Shown here: in pieces, positions 53,368-64,000 of the stretch
How the letters are laid out: every line of letters starts with the position of its first letter
Position numbering within the stretch: the stretch's first letter is position 1
Source of the DNA: Purshia tridentata
Taxonomy: Eukaryota; Streptophyta; Magnoliopsida; Rosales; Rosaceae
Length of the DNA: 64,000 bases
Reading direction: 5' to 3'
NCBI GenBank assembly: GCA_003254885.1
Contig: QANT01000587.1
Location: 1-64,000 of the forward strand
The notes under the pieces: model-generated
Told to the model about the DNA's origin: nothing
The model's database searches: none
Seen by the model: the letters and a program-made list of their open reading frames with translations, nothing else
Translations under genes and position numbers: made by a program

Positions 53368-56300
53368 ATGGGTCGCAAGAAGCCGACTGCTCGGGACGAT
53401 GAGAACCCGCAACCTGCGGGTGGGAAATCAAAGAAGAAGGCCGTGGTTATCGAAGACGACGAGTACTCCATCGGAACCGAGCTGTCCGGGGAGCCTTCAG
53501 TCCAGGAAGAGAAGGTTGCTGTAATTGGGAAGAAGGGCAAAAAGGGTAATTCAAAAGCTTCACGGAGCATGGATGATGAGGACGTAGATGGTGTGGAAAA
53601 GGTGGTCGACGATGAAGATGAGATTCCTCAGGTTGTTTTCACTGAAAAGAAGAAGGGAAAGTCGAAGAAGAGTGGTGGGAATAGTGTGTTTAGTGCGTCG
53701 AGTTTTGGGTTGCTCGAGGATGATGAGCAGTCTGGGTTAACAGGTGATGAGGTTCCAAGTAATGAGGAGGAGGATGCTCCGGTGGTGAGTTTTTCGGGCA
53801 AGAAGAAGCCTTCTAAGTCGTCTAAGAAAACTGGTGGTAGTTTGTTTACAGGGTCTGCTTTTGATGTCATTGGTGATGAAGACGATACTGATGGCGAGGT
53901 TGATGATGATTTTGCGGATAAGAATAAAGGAGCTGATGATAATGAGAATGACAATGAGCCTCTAATTGCTTTTACGGGGAAGAAGAAGCCATCCAAGGGT
54001 GGAAAGGAGAGTGGGAGTGTGGTTGTGCCTGCCAGCTTTGTTGACCTCGCTGATGTGGATGAGAATAAGGATGAGGATGATGATATTTCTCAAATTACTT
54101 TCTCTGGTAAGAAAAAGAAGTCATCGAAGGCTTCAAAGAAGAGTGGTGGTAATGCTTTTAGCGCAGCATTGCTGGATGAAGGAAATGATGAAGATACTTC
54201 CGTATCTGAACCAGGTAGAGTTGACGATGAGACATTTGAGGATGAAGATGCATCTGTGATTGCATTCACAGGTAAGAAGAGGTCTTCAAAAAAGAAAGGA
54301 AACGGTATCTTTACTGCATTGAGTGAAGAAGCTGGGGTTGGGAGTGAAGATACTGTTGTTGTTGAACCCCAAAAACCAACTACGGGAACTAGTAAGATTG
54401 AAGCTGATGATTCTAAAGTTAACAAGAGTAAAGAGGTTCCAGAAACTTCAAAAAGTAAGAAAAAGAAGAAGAAGAGTGGAAGGACTGCTCAAGAAGAAGA
54501 TGATTTGGATAAGATTCTTGCTGAGCTAGGTGAGGGGTCCTCTATATCGAAACCTGCTGCTCCTCCTATACAAGAGGAGAAAGTTGAGGTTCAACCTGAT
54601 ACAGTTGCTCTGGTCGATGGTTTGGGTGGCAAGGAAGGTGAAGAAGAGACTGTGGAGTCTGCTGCAGCGAAGAAGAAGAAAAAGAAGAAGGAAAAGGAAA
54701 AGGAGAAGAAAGCAGCAGCGGCAGCAGGGGCTTCTACTTCTTCTGTGGGTGTTAAGGATGAAAAACAAGAAGAAACAAAAACTGAACCGTTGACAGAACC
54801 CAAGAAGAATGAAGTGAAAGGTAAAGCAGCTGACAAGAAATTGCCAAAGCATGTTAGAGAGATGCAAGAGGCCCTTGCTAGGCGAAAGGAACAGGAAGAG
54901 AGGAAGAAAAGGGAAGAAGAGGAGAAACAGAGGAAAGAAGAAGAGGAGAGGCTTAGGCAAGAAGAACTTGAGAGGCAAAAGGAGGAGGCCAGGCGTAAGA
55001 AAAGGGAAAGGGAAAAAGAGAAGCTGCAAAAGAAGAGACAGGAAGGAAAGCTTTTAAGTGCAAAGCAAAAAGAAGAAGCCCGTCGGCTGGAGGCAATGAG
55101 AAACCAGATACTTGCTAATGCAGCTAATGCAACTGCGGGTTTGCCTCTCCCTACCACAGACAATGAGAAACGGGCTAAAAAACCTTTGTACCAGAAAAAG
55201 AAGTCAAAACCAGCACCCAATTATGCAAATGGCGCGGCTCCTGCAAAGCCAGTGGAAAACATAGAAGAGGAAAACCAGCCAGAAAGTGTGCCTGAGCTAG
55301 ATTCATTGGAATTTGAGAAGGTTGAAGAGGTGGACTCAATGGATCTAGAGGAAAAATCTGAAGTTGCTGAATCTGTTAAAGAGAATGGAATGGAAGAAGA
55401 AGAAGGAGAAGAAGAAGAAGACGAAGAAGAAGAAGAGGATGGTGATGAATGGGATGCAAAGAGCTGGGATGATGCTGATGTTAATATTTCTCTTAAACGT
55501 GGATTTTCTGATGAAGAGATTGACTCTGAACCTGAACCTGTTGTGAAAAAAGGCATAAAGAGTGCAGGTGCGAAGCCAGCAGTTGCTGCCCCAAAAACCG
55601 TACCTTCTCAGCCAATAAAATCACAGGATGCTGAGAATAAGAAAAACCAACTTGAGGTTGAAGTTGACAGAAGTAAGAAGAAAGATGCTTATGTTAAAAA
55701 TGAAGCACCAAGTTCAGATGCTGCCCCTAAAGAGAGTGAAAATAACCTTCGTTCCCCTATTTGCTGCATTATGGGCCATGTTGATACTGGTAAAACTAAG
55801 CTGCTAGATTGTATCCGAGGCACAAATGTTCAGGAAGGTGAGGCTGGAGGTATTACCCAACAGATTGGTGCAACATATTTTCCTGCAGAGAACATCCGTG
55901 AGAGAACTAAGGAACTAAAAGCAGATGCGAAGTTGAAGGTCCCAGGTCTATTGGTCATTGATACCCCTGGGCATGAGTCATTCACTAATTTACGGTCACG
56001 GGGTTCAGGTTTATGTGATATAGCAATTTTGGTTGTTGACATTATGCATGGCTTAGAGCAACAAACAATAGAGTCGATCAATCTTTTGAAAATGAGGAAT
56101 ACAGAATTTATTGTTGCATTGAATAAGGTGAGGTTAATGATCAATTCCACCTTCCAGATCCCTTCTAGTGTCTTCTCATCAATGTTTAATGTTGTTTTTT
56201 GAATATCCAATTTTTAGGTGGACAGACTCTATGGGTGGAAAACCTGCCGCAATGCGCCAATTGTGAAGGCAATGAAGCAACAATCTAAGGATGTAGTAAA

Positions 56301-59300
56301 TGAGTTCAATATGAGGGTTGTACAGGTCTTGTGCATTCCAATCTTGTTCTTTTGTTTTGATTTTTTTGATTTGACTTTCTTGCTTAAATATTCAATTTTA
56401 TTTCGTTGGCAGATTATCACTCAGTTCAAGGAGCAGGGTTTAAATACTGAATTGTACTATAAGAATAAAGAAATGGGGGAAACGTACAGTATTATACCTA
56501 CAAGTGCCATTAGGTATGGCTTGTGGGCTCTGGCCTTGTCTTGCTTTTTGGCCTTTACTGTGACAGTTATTTTAGTTATTATCTTTTGGCTATGTCTTGA
56601 TTATTTGGCTATGAATATTGCAGTGGTGAAGGGATTCCAGATTTGCTATTACTATTGGTTCAGTGGACCCAGAAAACTATGGTTGAGAAACTTACTTTCA
56701 TCAATGAAGTGCAGGTTTGATTTCTTTTCACCTTGTTTTCAGTTATGTTGTGAAGGTGTAACAGTTGAAATGTGAGTAATCTGATGGGGGCTGATCCTGT
56801 GCACCAGTGTACGGTGTTGGAGGTTAAGGTTATTGAAGGCCTTGGTACAACAATTGATGTTGTATTGGTTAATGGTGTGCTTCATGAAGGAGATCAAATA
56901 GTTGTTTGCGGCATGCAGGCAAGCATCCAAAACCTTTTTACTGGACTGTTTAGGGAGTGCTACTTTTTTAATTTTTGCAACCAATTTCTATTATTTGTTT
57001 TAGAAACTGTTACCAATGATTATTGTCAACATGTATAGAATCTTAGAGATCATTATAGTTTATTGATATTATATTTGTTTTGTCTTTTTAGGGACCTATT
57101 GCTACAACTATTCGAGCTTTATTGACACCACACCCGATGAAAGAACTTCGTGTGAAGGTAAGTTTTTTTTTTTTTCCCTTTTGTTTCAACTATTTTTTTT
57201 ATTAATTTGCCTTTAGCTTTGTAGTGATTTGGTAGGAGATTGAAATCTGTTCAAATTTCTAGTGAATGTTCACTTAAGAGTAGGTAGTTCAGCATCGTAT
57301 TGCTAGAAATGCTATATGCACACTGTATGCACATTAAAGTAAATCTCTATTTTTGTTTTTTAAATTTTTAAGGAGATTCATCGTCCACTCATGATGAAAT
57401 GTGTTCATCTGGGCACTTAAAAATAGGCTTCATTTTGTGCTTATTTTCCACAAGTTGTTGGATTCAATCCAAAGCTGCAACATTAATAAATTTTTTAATA
57501 TTGCAGCTGTTTGATTGGATCTAACGGCTGTTGAAAAATAGATGCAAATGAGTGTGACTGCACTCTTCTATAGGATAATACAAAGCTAAAACATAAGGTG
57601 CTGCTGGATTTTATGGTGAGATCAGAAAAAGACAAAACATTAGGAGAAATATCTATAATATTAGACCATCAAGCTGATACTAAACTTTTAGAAAATTATA
57701 GACATTTTGGTGCACTTTGTTGATGAGTAGGTCAATAATTCTCCTGCTGCTCTCGCTTCAGAGCTTCAGATATAAATAGAGAGAGAGAGAGAGAGAGAGA
57801 GCAATCCCCAAATACATGTAAATCCAAATAACTGTTACATGGACACAGACATCTCAAGAAACAGCAGCCAACCAATCCGCAAAAATAAAGAAAATTTTTT
57901 TTCGGAAACTCAGTGGAAACTGAAGCCCACAAAGATGCCAAAGTGACCATAGCTCACAATGAATTTCATCAAAACAACCCAAAAAATCAACATCATGGTC
58001 CATTTCCACAGAAAAGTTGCCCTTTACCCTCCACAAAACAGCAACACTGCTTAGTTTCAGGTTCATGTAAAAATTTCTGACTATGATGGAGTCCTTTCAT
58101 GATTTAGTAGCCACAGGATTGTATTGTTAAGAACTTTCACTTCGATTGAAAGCATTGCACCATTTTTTTTTTTTTTGGGTCAGAGATTAAATATGCATAT
58201 TTGGTACATTTCTTTTTTTTTTTCCTTTTCAATCTATTTTTTTTTTTACAAATTTTTAGATAATTGTTCTTCATAGAGCAGGTTAGAACAATATGATTTT
58301 TGTAGCAATCATGTGTAGTTTGGAGGCTTATCTGTTTTTCAGGTGAGAAACAGTAGGAAACATTTTGAACAATCAAATTAGCATGATTTTATAAAATATT
58401 TGATTTCCTTTCACGACCAAATTCAATTTAGTGGGATCTTTGTATCACATTTTTTTTTTCTTTACATTAACAGCATTGCATGTTGTTTTCTCATAGTTTT
58501 CTAAAATGGTTTTCTGGACCAAGTTTGAGCTTCTAGGGATCTTGAAGTGTATAGCTACACCTTCAATCTCATTGCTTTTTGTGTATAAATTACTATTTTA
58601 ACAGCTTTATTGACTGAATATTTTTTGCAAAATCATTTGTTATCAACTGGATTAGCTGAAAGTGACTTTTTTTTTTCATGCCTTGTATGTACTGTTCGAG
58701 ACAGTGAAAGTTTTCCCTTGCAACAGATTATGATTGTATAGTTCTTGATTTCAGGGATCATATCTGCATCATAGTGAAATCAAGGCTGCACAGGGTATCA
58801 AGATCACAGCACAGGTAATTCTAGCTTGAAGTAAAGGGGAATCTACATCAACTTATACCTGTGAGTGGGCATCTGTATTGAGATTTTCTTTTGTGGCGTT
58901 TATTTTCTGCAGGGTCTGGAACATGCTATTGCTGGCACTGCACTACATGTGGTAGGACCTCATGATGACTTGGAAGAGGTCAAGGAAGCAGCTATGGAAG
59001 ACATGAAGTCAGTCATGAGCAGGATTGACAAGACTGGTGAGGGAGTCTGTGTTCAAGCATCAACTCTAGGCTCCTTGGAAGCATTGCTAGAGTTTTTGAA
59101 AAGTGAGGCAGTTAAGATTCCTGTTAGTGGTATTAGTATAGGCCCTGTACATAAAAAGGATGTCATGAAGGCTAGTGTAATGCTTGAAAAGAAAAAAGAG
59201 TATGCTACCATCTTGGCATTTGATGTCAAAGTGACACCAGAAGCCCGGGAACTTGCAGATGATTTGGGTGTGAAGATTTTTATTGCTGATATCATCTATC

Positions 59301-60629
59301 ACTTATTCGATCAATTTAAGGCCTATATGGACAATATCAAGGAGGAAAAGAAGAAGGAATCTGCTGAGGAAGCTGTCTTTCCCTGTGTGCTCAAGATATT
59401 ACCTAACTGTGTTTTCAACAAGAAGGATCCAATTGTCTTGGGGGTTGATGTTCTTGATGGCATTGCTAAGGTACTATTACATACACTTCATTTGATTAAC
59501 TCTGTTGTCTTTAACGGGATATATTGCGTGTGAGGTTACAGGTTTTTCATGGCATGCGTGTGATGAATCCAATGTTTTCATTCTCAAATGTAGTTGCTAG
59601 CAGGGGTTCCTAACAAAGGACTTCTACTTTTTTTTAAGTTTCACCTAGTTCCTACGTAATATGATCCTTGATTGTGTAGTTAATTTCTTACCATCTTATA
59701 TTGTTTATTTTTGCCTCTTTTTATTTTTTATTTTATTTTTTCAGAAACTTGCACACTAGCTTTGCTTTACAGTTGAAAAATCAGACACTAATGATTGAGC
59801 TGAGACTCAATGTTGAAAACTGCCCTAAGTAGAAGGGTAATTTGTAATTTTCACGCAATGTGTTATTAGGGTTGTTGAATGTTTAACTTAGACAGTGGAT
59901 ACAATTGTGCTAAAAGCTACTAATGTTTCTCTGGCGCCTCTTAAGGTTGCTCAGGTGCTTTTCATTATTTGGAGCTGCTAATGATCTTAATTCTTTAAGT
60001 GGGAAAACTCTTAATTGACACCTGTCATATGCAACATCTGCTGTTTTATTATATGGCCTTTCAACAGTCATTTGAGTTTTCATTTCTGTTATAATTGTCT
60101 ATTATCTTCTAAGATAATACGACACTATCTTCTGTACACCTTCCATGTAATGTGGCAATAAAAGTTCATCCCTAAATGTTCGTAAGTTAGTTTCAATGTT
60201 TTTCAAGCTAGCTTTCAGTTTTCCAGATTTTTTTTTTCTTGATTTTATGAATACTAGTTCTTAAATCATGTGTAATTGTAGTTTGCAAGTTTTTTCTTTT
60301 AAATTTAAATTTAAATTTTTATAATTTTTTATTTAATTTGAATAAGTTCCACTTCTATTATCTTTCACCTTTCAAAGCATATGTACTATGTTCTCGAGTC
60401 TAGATTATTCTCAGGGACTTAATTGGAGTTTGAAAGAGTTATATTATAAGATCAATTAATTTTTGTTAATTATATCCAGATATCTTTCTAATAAGTGCTC
60501 TTTGTACAGGTTGGGACTCCAATTTGTATTCCTCAAAGGGATTTTATTACTATTGGGCGCATTGCATCCATTGAAAATAACCACAAACCTGTTGATGTAG
60601 CAAAGAAGGGGCTGAGGGTAGCCATTAAG
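53368..60629 (+). CDS. eIF5B: Translation initiation factor eIF5B, 3' end outside the window
   Basis: Coding exons 53368-56127, 56218-56325, 56413-56513, 56624-56714, 56808-56918, 57092-57157, 58755-58814, 58913-59470 and 60510-60629 join in frame to about 1325 residues. The first ~790 residues are Lys/Glu-rich, with five FTGKKK-type repeats (residues 88-318) and a long charged helix (about 490-580). The GTPase domain shows G1 GHVDTGKT (about 802), G2 [11 protein letters not shown]3 DTPGHE (about 865) and G4 NKVD (919-922). Domains II-III follow ([14 protein letters not shown], then [12 protein letters not shown]). Domain IV has begun ([12 protein letters not shown]). eIF5B is the IF2 homologue that joins the ribosomal subunits using GTP. 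The last ~60-80 residues of domain IV are expected downstream; I cannot find that exon up to base 64000. Intron 6 uses a GC donor. Confidence 0.95.
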
Positions 60630-60663
60630 GTATGATAACCTTTGACATGTATATATATAGTCC

Positions 60664-60815
60664 TTCGGGGCAGACGCCCACAATTTTTTTTTTTTGTGGA
60701 TTTGAGCTGACCAGCCGATTGGCCGTGTTGGAGGGGGCTCCCTTTTGAGCATACCAACTGGTCAGTGTAGGAGGACCGACTGGTCGGTGCCCGAAATCCA
60801 CAAGCGGGCGTCCGT
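60664..60815. repeat. Possible small MITE in eIF5B intron
   Basis: GGCAGACGCCCACAA on the left and, reversed, ACGGACGCCCGCTTGTGGATTT on the right suggest short inverted ends. The inside repeats GACCAG/CTGGTC motifs. Ends are not certain. Confidence 0.4.
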
Positions 60816-60829
60816 AACTGAGAAAATCT

Positions 60830-60830
60830 G

Positions 60831-60891
<61 letters not shown>
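60830..60891. repeat. (TA)n-(TG)n microsatellite
   Basis: A short TATATATA run passes into about 25 TG dinucleotides (about 60841-60890) in eIF5B intron 10. It is likely length-variable. Confidence 0.95.
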
Positions 60892-60895
<4 letters not shown>

Positions 60896-61428
60896 CAATA
60901 TCAGTGGATTGAATGTGTCAATATTAGTTGATAGTGCGTTTCTGCAATCTTTAATGTTATTTTTATTTCTGCTGTTGTTTCATGGGTAATCTAGGGAATT
61001 TTCCTGTCAAGAATTATAGGGCTTTATTTTTATGATATAGTGGTTTGTAGAAGTTTAGGTTTTCATTAGACCAATGCTACTTTGTATGAGTAATGACAAA
61101 GAAAGAAACAAATTGAGCTTTTCTATATTATTATTACATAAGTGTAAATGTTGTTATTAGGTGTTTTCATAAGCGAACTGCTTGCATTTTGTTTTTGCAA
61201 TATTAATTTTTGTTGGTTCACGAGTCATTTATGTTAGAATATTAGTAATTGGAAACTTCACACTTCACGGCCACGGCTCATTGATTGGGCTGCAGCTCAC
61301 TAAATGTGGAAACTCTTGTGAAACGTTGTTAGTTAACTTTGCCTTTCACCAACTGTGCATGCCATCTGGAGGGAAAAGAAATAATATCTTTTTTAGGCAT
61401 CAGTAAAAACCCCCTGTCCTTAGGTTTG

Positions 61429-63422
61429 TTAGGGCTGTGTCAGTTTGACTGAAAAACTCGAACTGCCCCGAAACCAGGGGAATCGGAGCCTAGACAACGA
61501 TAACCGAACCGGACTGAACTGGGGATGTCGGTTCTCGGTTCATATAATCTAGAATTGTCGGTTTACCGAACTGAACATATAAAAATTAATCTTTAGATTT
61601 ATATTTGTACACATTTAACATTTTAGATAATAAAATTAATATTAACCTATCTATAATTTTGATAATAAATATATTTTTTATATTTCAGATAAGAACCATA
61701 TATCAGATAAGAAAATATATTTCATAATTATTTCAATTGAACCATATATTTTTTATATGATAAAGTTGAATGATATATTTTTATGGGTTTTATACCTTAT
61801 TTCAATTGAAGATAATAATTTTTTTGTTAAAATACACATAGGGTTTAGGGTTCAGGGTAATAGATAGGACCCGGATCCTCTGCCAGTTTGGTTCCTACCA
61901 GACTGGTACCAGACTTTCAATCCCAGCCTTTAAATATTCTTCTATGGCTAAGATCTTGCCACATGTACAGACTTTGCATTTTCCCTCAAACAATATTTAT
62001 AAAATTAAATAAAACCTCACGCCACCTACCTCCTCTCTCCTTCCTTCCGACCACCCTCCTCACCTCCTCGCTTTATTTCCCTCTCTTCCCTTCTCTCTCT
62101 ACAGAGGTAGGAGCTGCATGAGGAGAAAACTTAGAATGAGATGGGTTTGGTACTTTTTCATTTCTCTGCAAGAAGCTTCTCATTTTAAGTTTGTATATTG
62201 ACTGACAGAAATTGAACATCCAAAATCCTCCAATGAGTTCAATGCTTTTAGAGAAAGAGAGAGAAATTGAATTGAATGTTGTGGTGGGTATAGCAGCTAA
62301 AAGAGAGAGAAAGAAAGGGGGAGGGCGATCGGGAGGGAGGGAGGGAAGGAGAGAGTGGTGGTATGAGGTGTGGTGACAGTGGTGGGCAGTGGCTGAGAGA
62401 TTTTTGTTTTTTGTTTTTTTAATTTTATAAATATTATTAGAGGGAAAATGTAAAGTTTGTTCATGTGGCAAGATCTTAGCCATAGAAGAATATTTAAAGG
62501 CTGGGATTGAAAGTCTGGTACCAGTCTGGTAGGAACCAAACTGGCAGAGGATCTGGGTTCGTAATAGATATATAGGATAGAGGGTTTAGAATTTATAGTA
62601 TATATAAAAAAAGTTAAATGATATATTTTTATTGGTTATTAACTTCTTATTACCTTATTTCAATTGAATCTAATAATTTTTTTTGTTAAAAACGCAATAG
62701 GGTTTAGAGTTTAGTTTAGGGTATGAGATAATGAATATATATATATATTAGGGTTTAGGGTATTTTTAATTAGTTTTTATATAAATGTATTATATAAATT
62801 AAAAAACATATATTTTGTTAAATTTGTATAAAATTATTTAATAAAAACTCCAAACTTAAAAATCCAAAATCCAAACCCCCCAAAGTTCATTTTATTTATT
62901 TTTATACTCACTTATCCTTATACATCCTTTCCCACAATCCCACGTGACTCACTCTTTCTCCTTGATTTTATTTTATTTCTTCCTTTCAATTCAATTTTTT
63001 CTCCCTCTTCCCCGTCTCTCTCTCTCTGCACTCAACAACAGCCGCCTCCTATGCCTCTCTTATTCACCATGCTTAGTTTCACCCAGAAAGCCAGAAATCA
63101 GAAAACCAGTTCAGACCTGTCAGTGAGAGGTGAGCTCCAGTGTTGGCTTGCAGTTCCCGGCAGCATCTCGACTTCTCTTCACCCAAAGATCCTTCCTCTC
63201 GTTGTTTTGAGTTTGATTGTGGGTTCTGATGGTTCATTAGACTACCACAAATGGAGAATCGAAGCTCCAAATGCAGCGGTTTCCCCATATGCTTGGTAAA
63301 GGCTCAATCCGAGCCGAGTCGTACCAACTTCTTGGTATGACCGGATACCGGTTTACCAGACTTACGTTCTTGATCTTGGTTTGCCGTTTTCTGTTCAGCT
63401 CGATTCGGTTCCCCAGCCCTAG
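61429..63422. mobile_element. Possible hAT-like element in eIF5B intron
   Basis: The left end TAGGGCTGTGTCAGTTTG and, reversed, the right end TAGGGCTGGGGAACCGAATC share TAGGGCTG, the usual hAT-type start. GGTTC/GAACC-rich subterminal DNA lies on both sides. No matching 8-bp duplication and no transposase are seen. The element contains the foldback at 61866. Confidence 0.5.
61866..62560. mobile_element. Mutator-type foldback MITE, 695 bp, 9-bp target duplication
   Basis: Arms of more than 100 bases are almost perfect inverted repeats (GGATCCTCTGCCAGTTTGG; CAGACTGGTACCAGACTTTC; AAGATCTTGCCACATG). It is flanked by GTAATAGAT (61857-61865 and 62561-62569). The middle is CT- and GA-rich. The high identity of the arms suggests a fairly young insertion. 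Confidence 0.9.
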
Positions 63423-64000
63423 TAATAACTAATAACTACCATCAGGTACTAGGGGTTGTTTGAGTTCATTGAGATTGAAGTTCTTACCTGCTAATTTTTA
63501 TAATCAAATCCTAGTGGAATCTACCTGATGACCTGTTTGATCTTCTTGGAGCTATTTCGATGGTGCATTACTGGCCTTGGTTTTTACTATTTATTATTAG
63601 TTTAGTATTTTTTCTTTTCTCATCTTGGATTTTCCTGGTGATCATGGTTCCTATCTGCTTCTGAATTTTTTTGGCTTTGGTTAGCTGGTTGTCATATATT
63701 TGCAGTCTTCAAGTCTGGTTTGGCATGTTCTTGCAGCCCTGTCTCTGTTTTGAGGGTTTTTCCTTTTCAGTTTGCTGTTATCAACTGCTATTAGATGATG
63801 CGCTAGCCTGATTTTACTTGGAGTTTACTCTTTGGTTTTCTTTTGGCCTTGGTTCTCACCATTCTTCCTGTTTTCCTGCTATTGTTTTCCCTTGATGTTG
63901 GCGGCTAGCTGATTGTGTGCTGCAAGACTGTATCTGCTTGTTATTGCTATTGTGATCTTGTATTTAGCGTGCTTTGTTTAGAGAGGATTGTATTTAGTAT
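63423..64000. other. Continuation of eIF5B intron 10
   Basis: T-rich intron-like DNA to the end of the window. I looked for the expected last eIF5B exon (an EEQQKMFGRHF-type sequence) and did not find it. Confidence 0.5.

Noticed and set aside
53628-55556. Long minus-strand open frames opposite eIF5B
   Set aside because: They mirror the Lys/Glu-rich coding strand as Phe/Ser/Leu-rich translations. The plus strand carries the conserved GTPase gene.

Overview
The window is nuclear DNA of a flowering plant. Genes are split by AT-rich GT-AG introns, the proteins are plant families (QWRF, NHX5/6-type exchanger, DEG protease, Rf-like PPR, plant eIF5B), and the space between genes is filled with nested plant transposons. 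A woody eudicot, possibly Rosaceae, is my inference from the general look of the genes and repeats; it is not proven. Two runs of unknown bases (29348-29356 and 42892) mark assembly gaps.

Gene-dense left part (1-24.1 kb). Small foldback repeats and a LINE RNase H remnant come first. A QWRF-family microtubule protein gene follows on the minus strand (2865-6070). A 22-exon endosomal Na+/H+ exchanger gene of the NHX5/NHX6 type lies on the minus strand (7514-15732). It shares a short divergent promoter with a DEG10-like mitochondrial protease gene on the plus strand (16076-20592). A PPR relic and an intact single-exon P-class PPR gene on the minus strand (22143-23981) close this part. I rebuilt the exchanger exon by exon and all reading phases close. 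Three of its introns are minor-spliceosome (U12) introns, two of them of the rare AT-AC type.

Transposon-rich middle (24.1-52.5 kb). It holds a minus-strand Ty1/copia fossil with both LTRs and a head-to-head partial copy beside it, a TTA-flanked TIR element, a Ty3/gypsy polymerase fragment, two further copia remnants, a Mutator-like element carrying a CACTA MITE, and a PIF/Harbinger element with both of its genes. Inside this region lies a small four-exon host gene (38689-42477) that open-reading-frame searches easily miss. It encodes a 112-residue, probably plastid, DnaJ-type zinc-finger protein whose third intron carries a 1.7-kb foldback transposon.

Right part (52.9-64 kb). The gene for translation initiation factor eIF5B runs on the plus strand from a telo-box/GGCCCA promoter through ten recognisable exons (nine coding). 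Its last coding exon or exons lie beyond the window. Its tenth intron (>3.3 kb) is loaded with a TG microsatellite and nested inverted-repeat elements.

Four foldback elements (24099-24499, 40215-41949, 47048-47703, 61866-62560) each have a perfect 9-bp target duplication, the mark of Mutator-type transposition. For one of them the window also holds a related empty site. The host genes do not form one pathway; they are ordinary neighbours.
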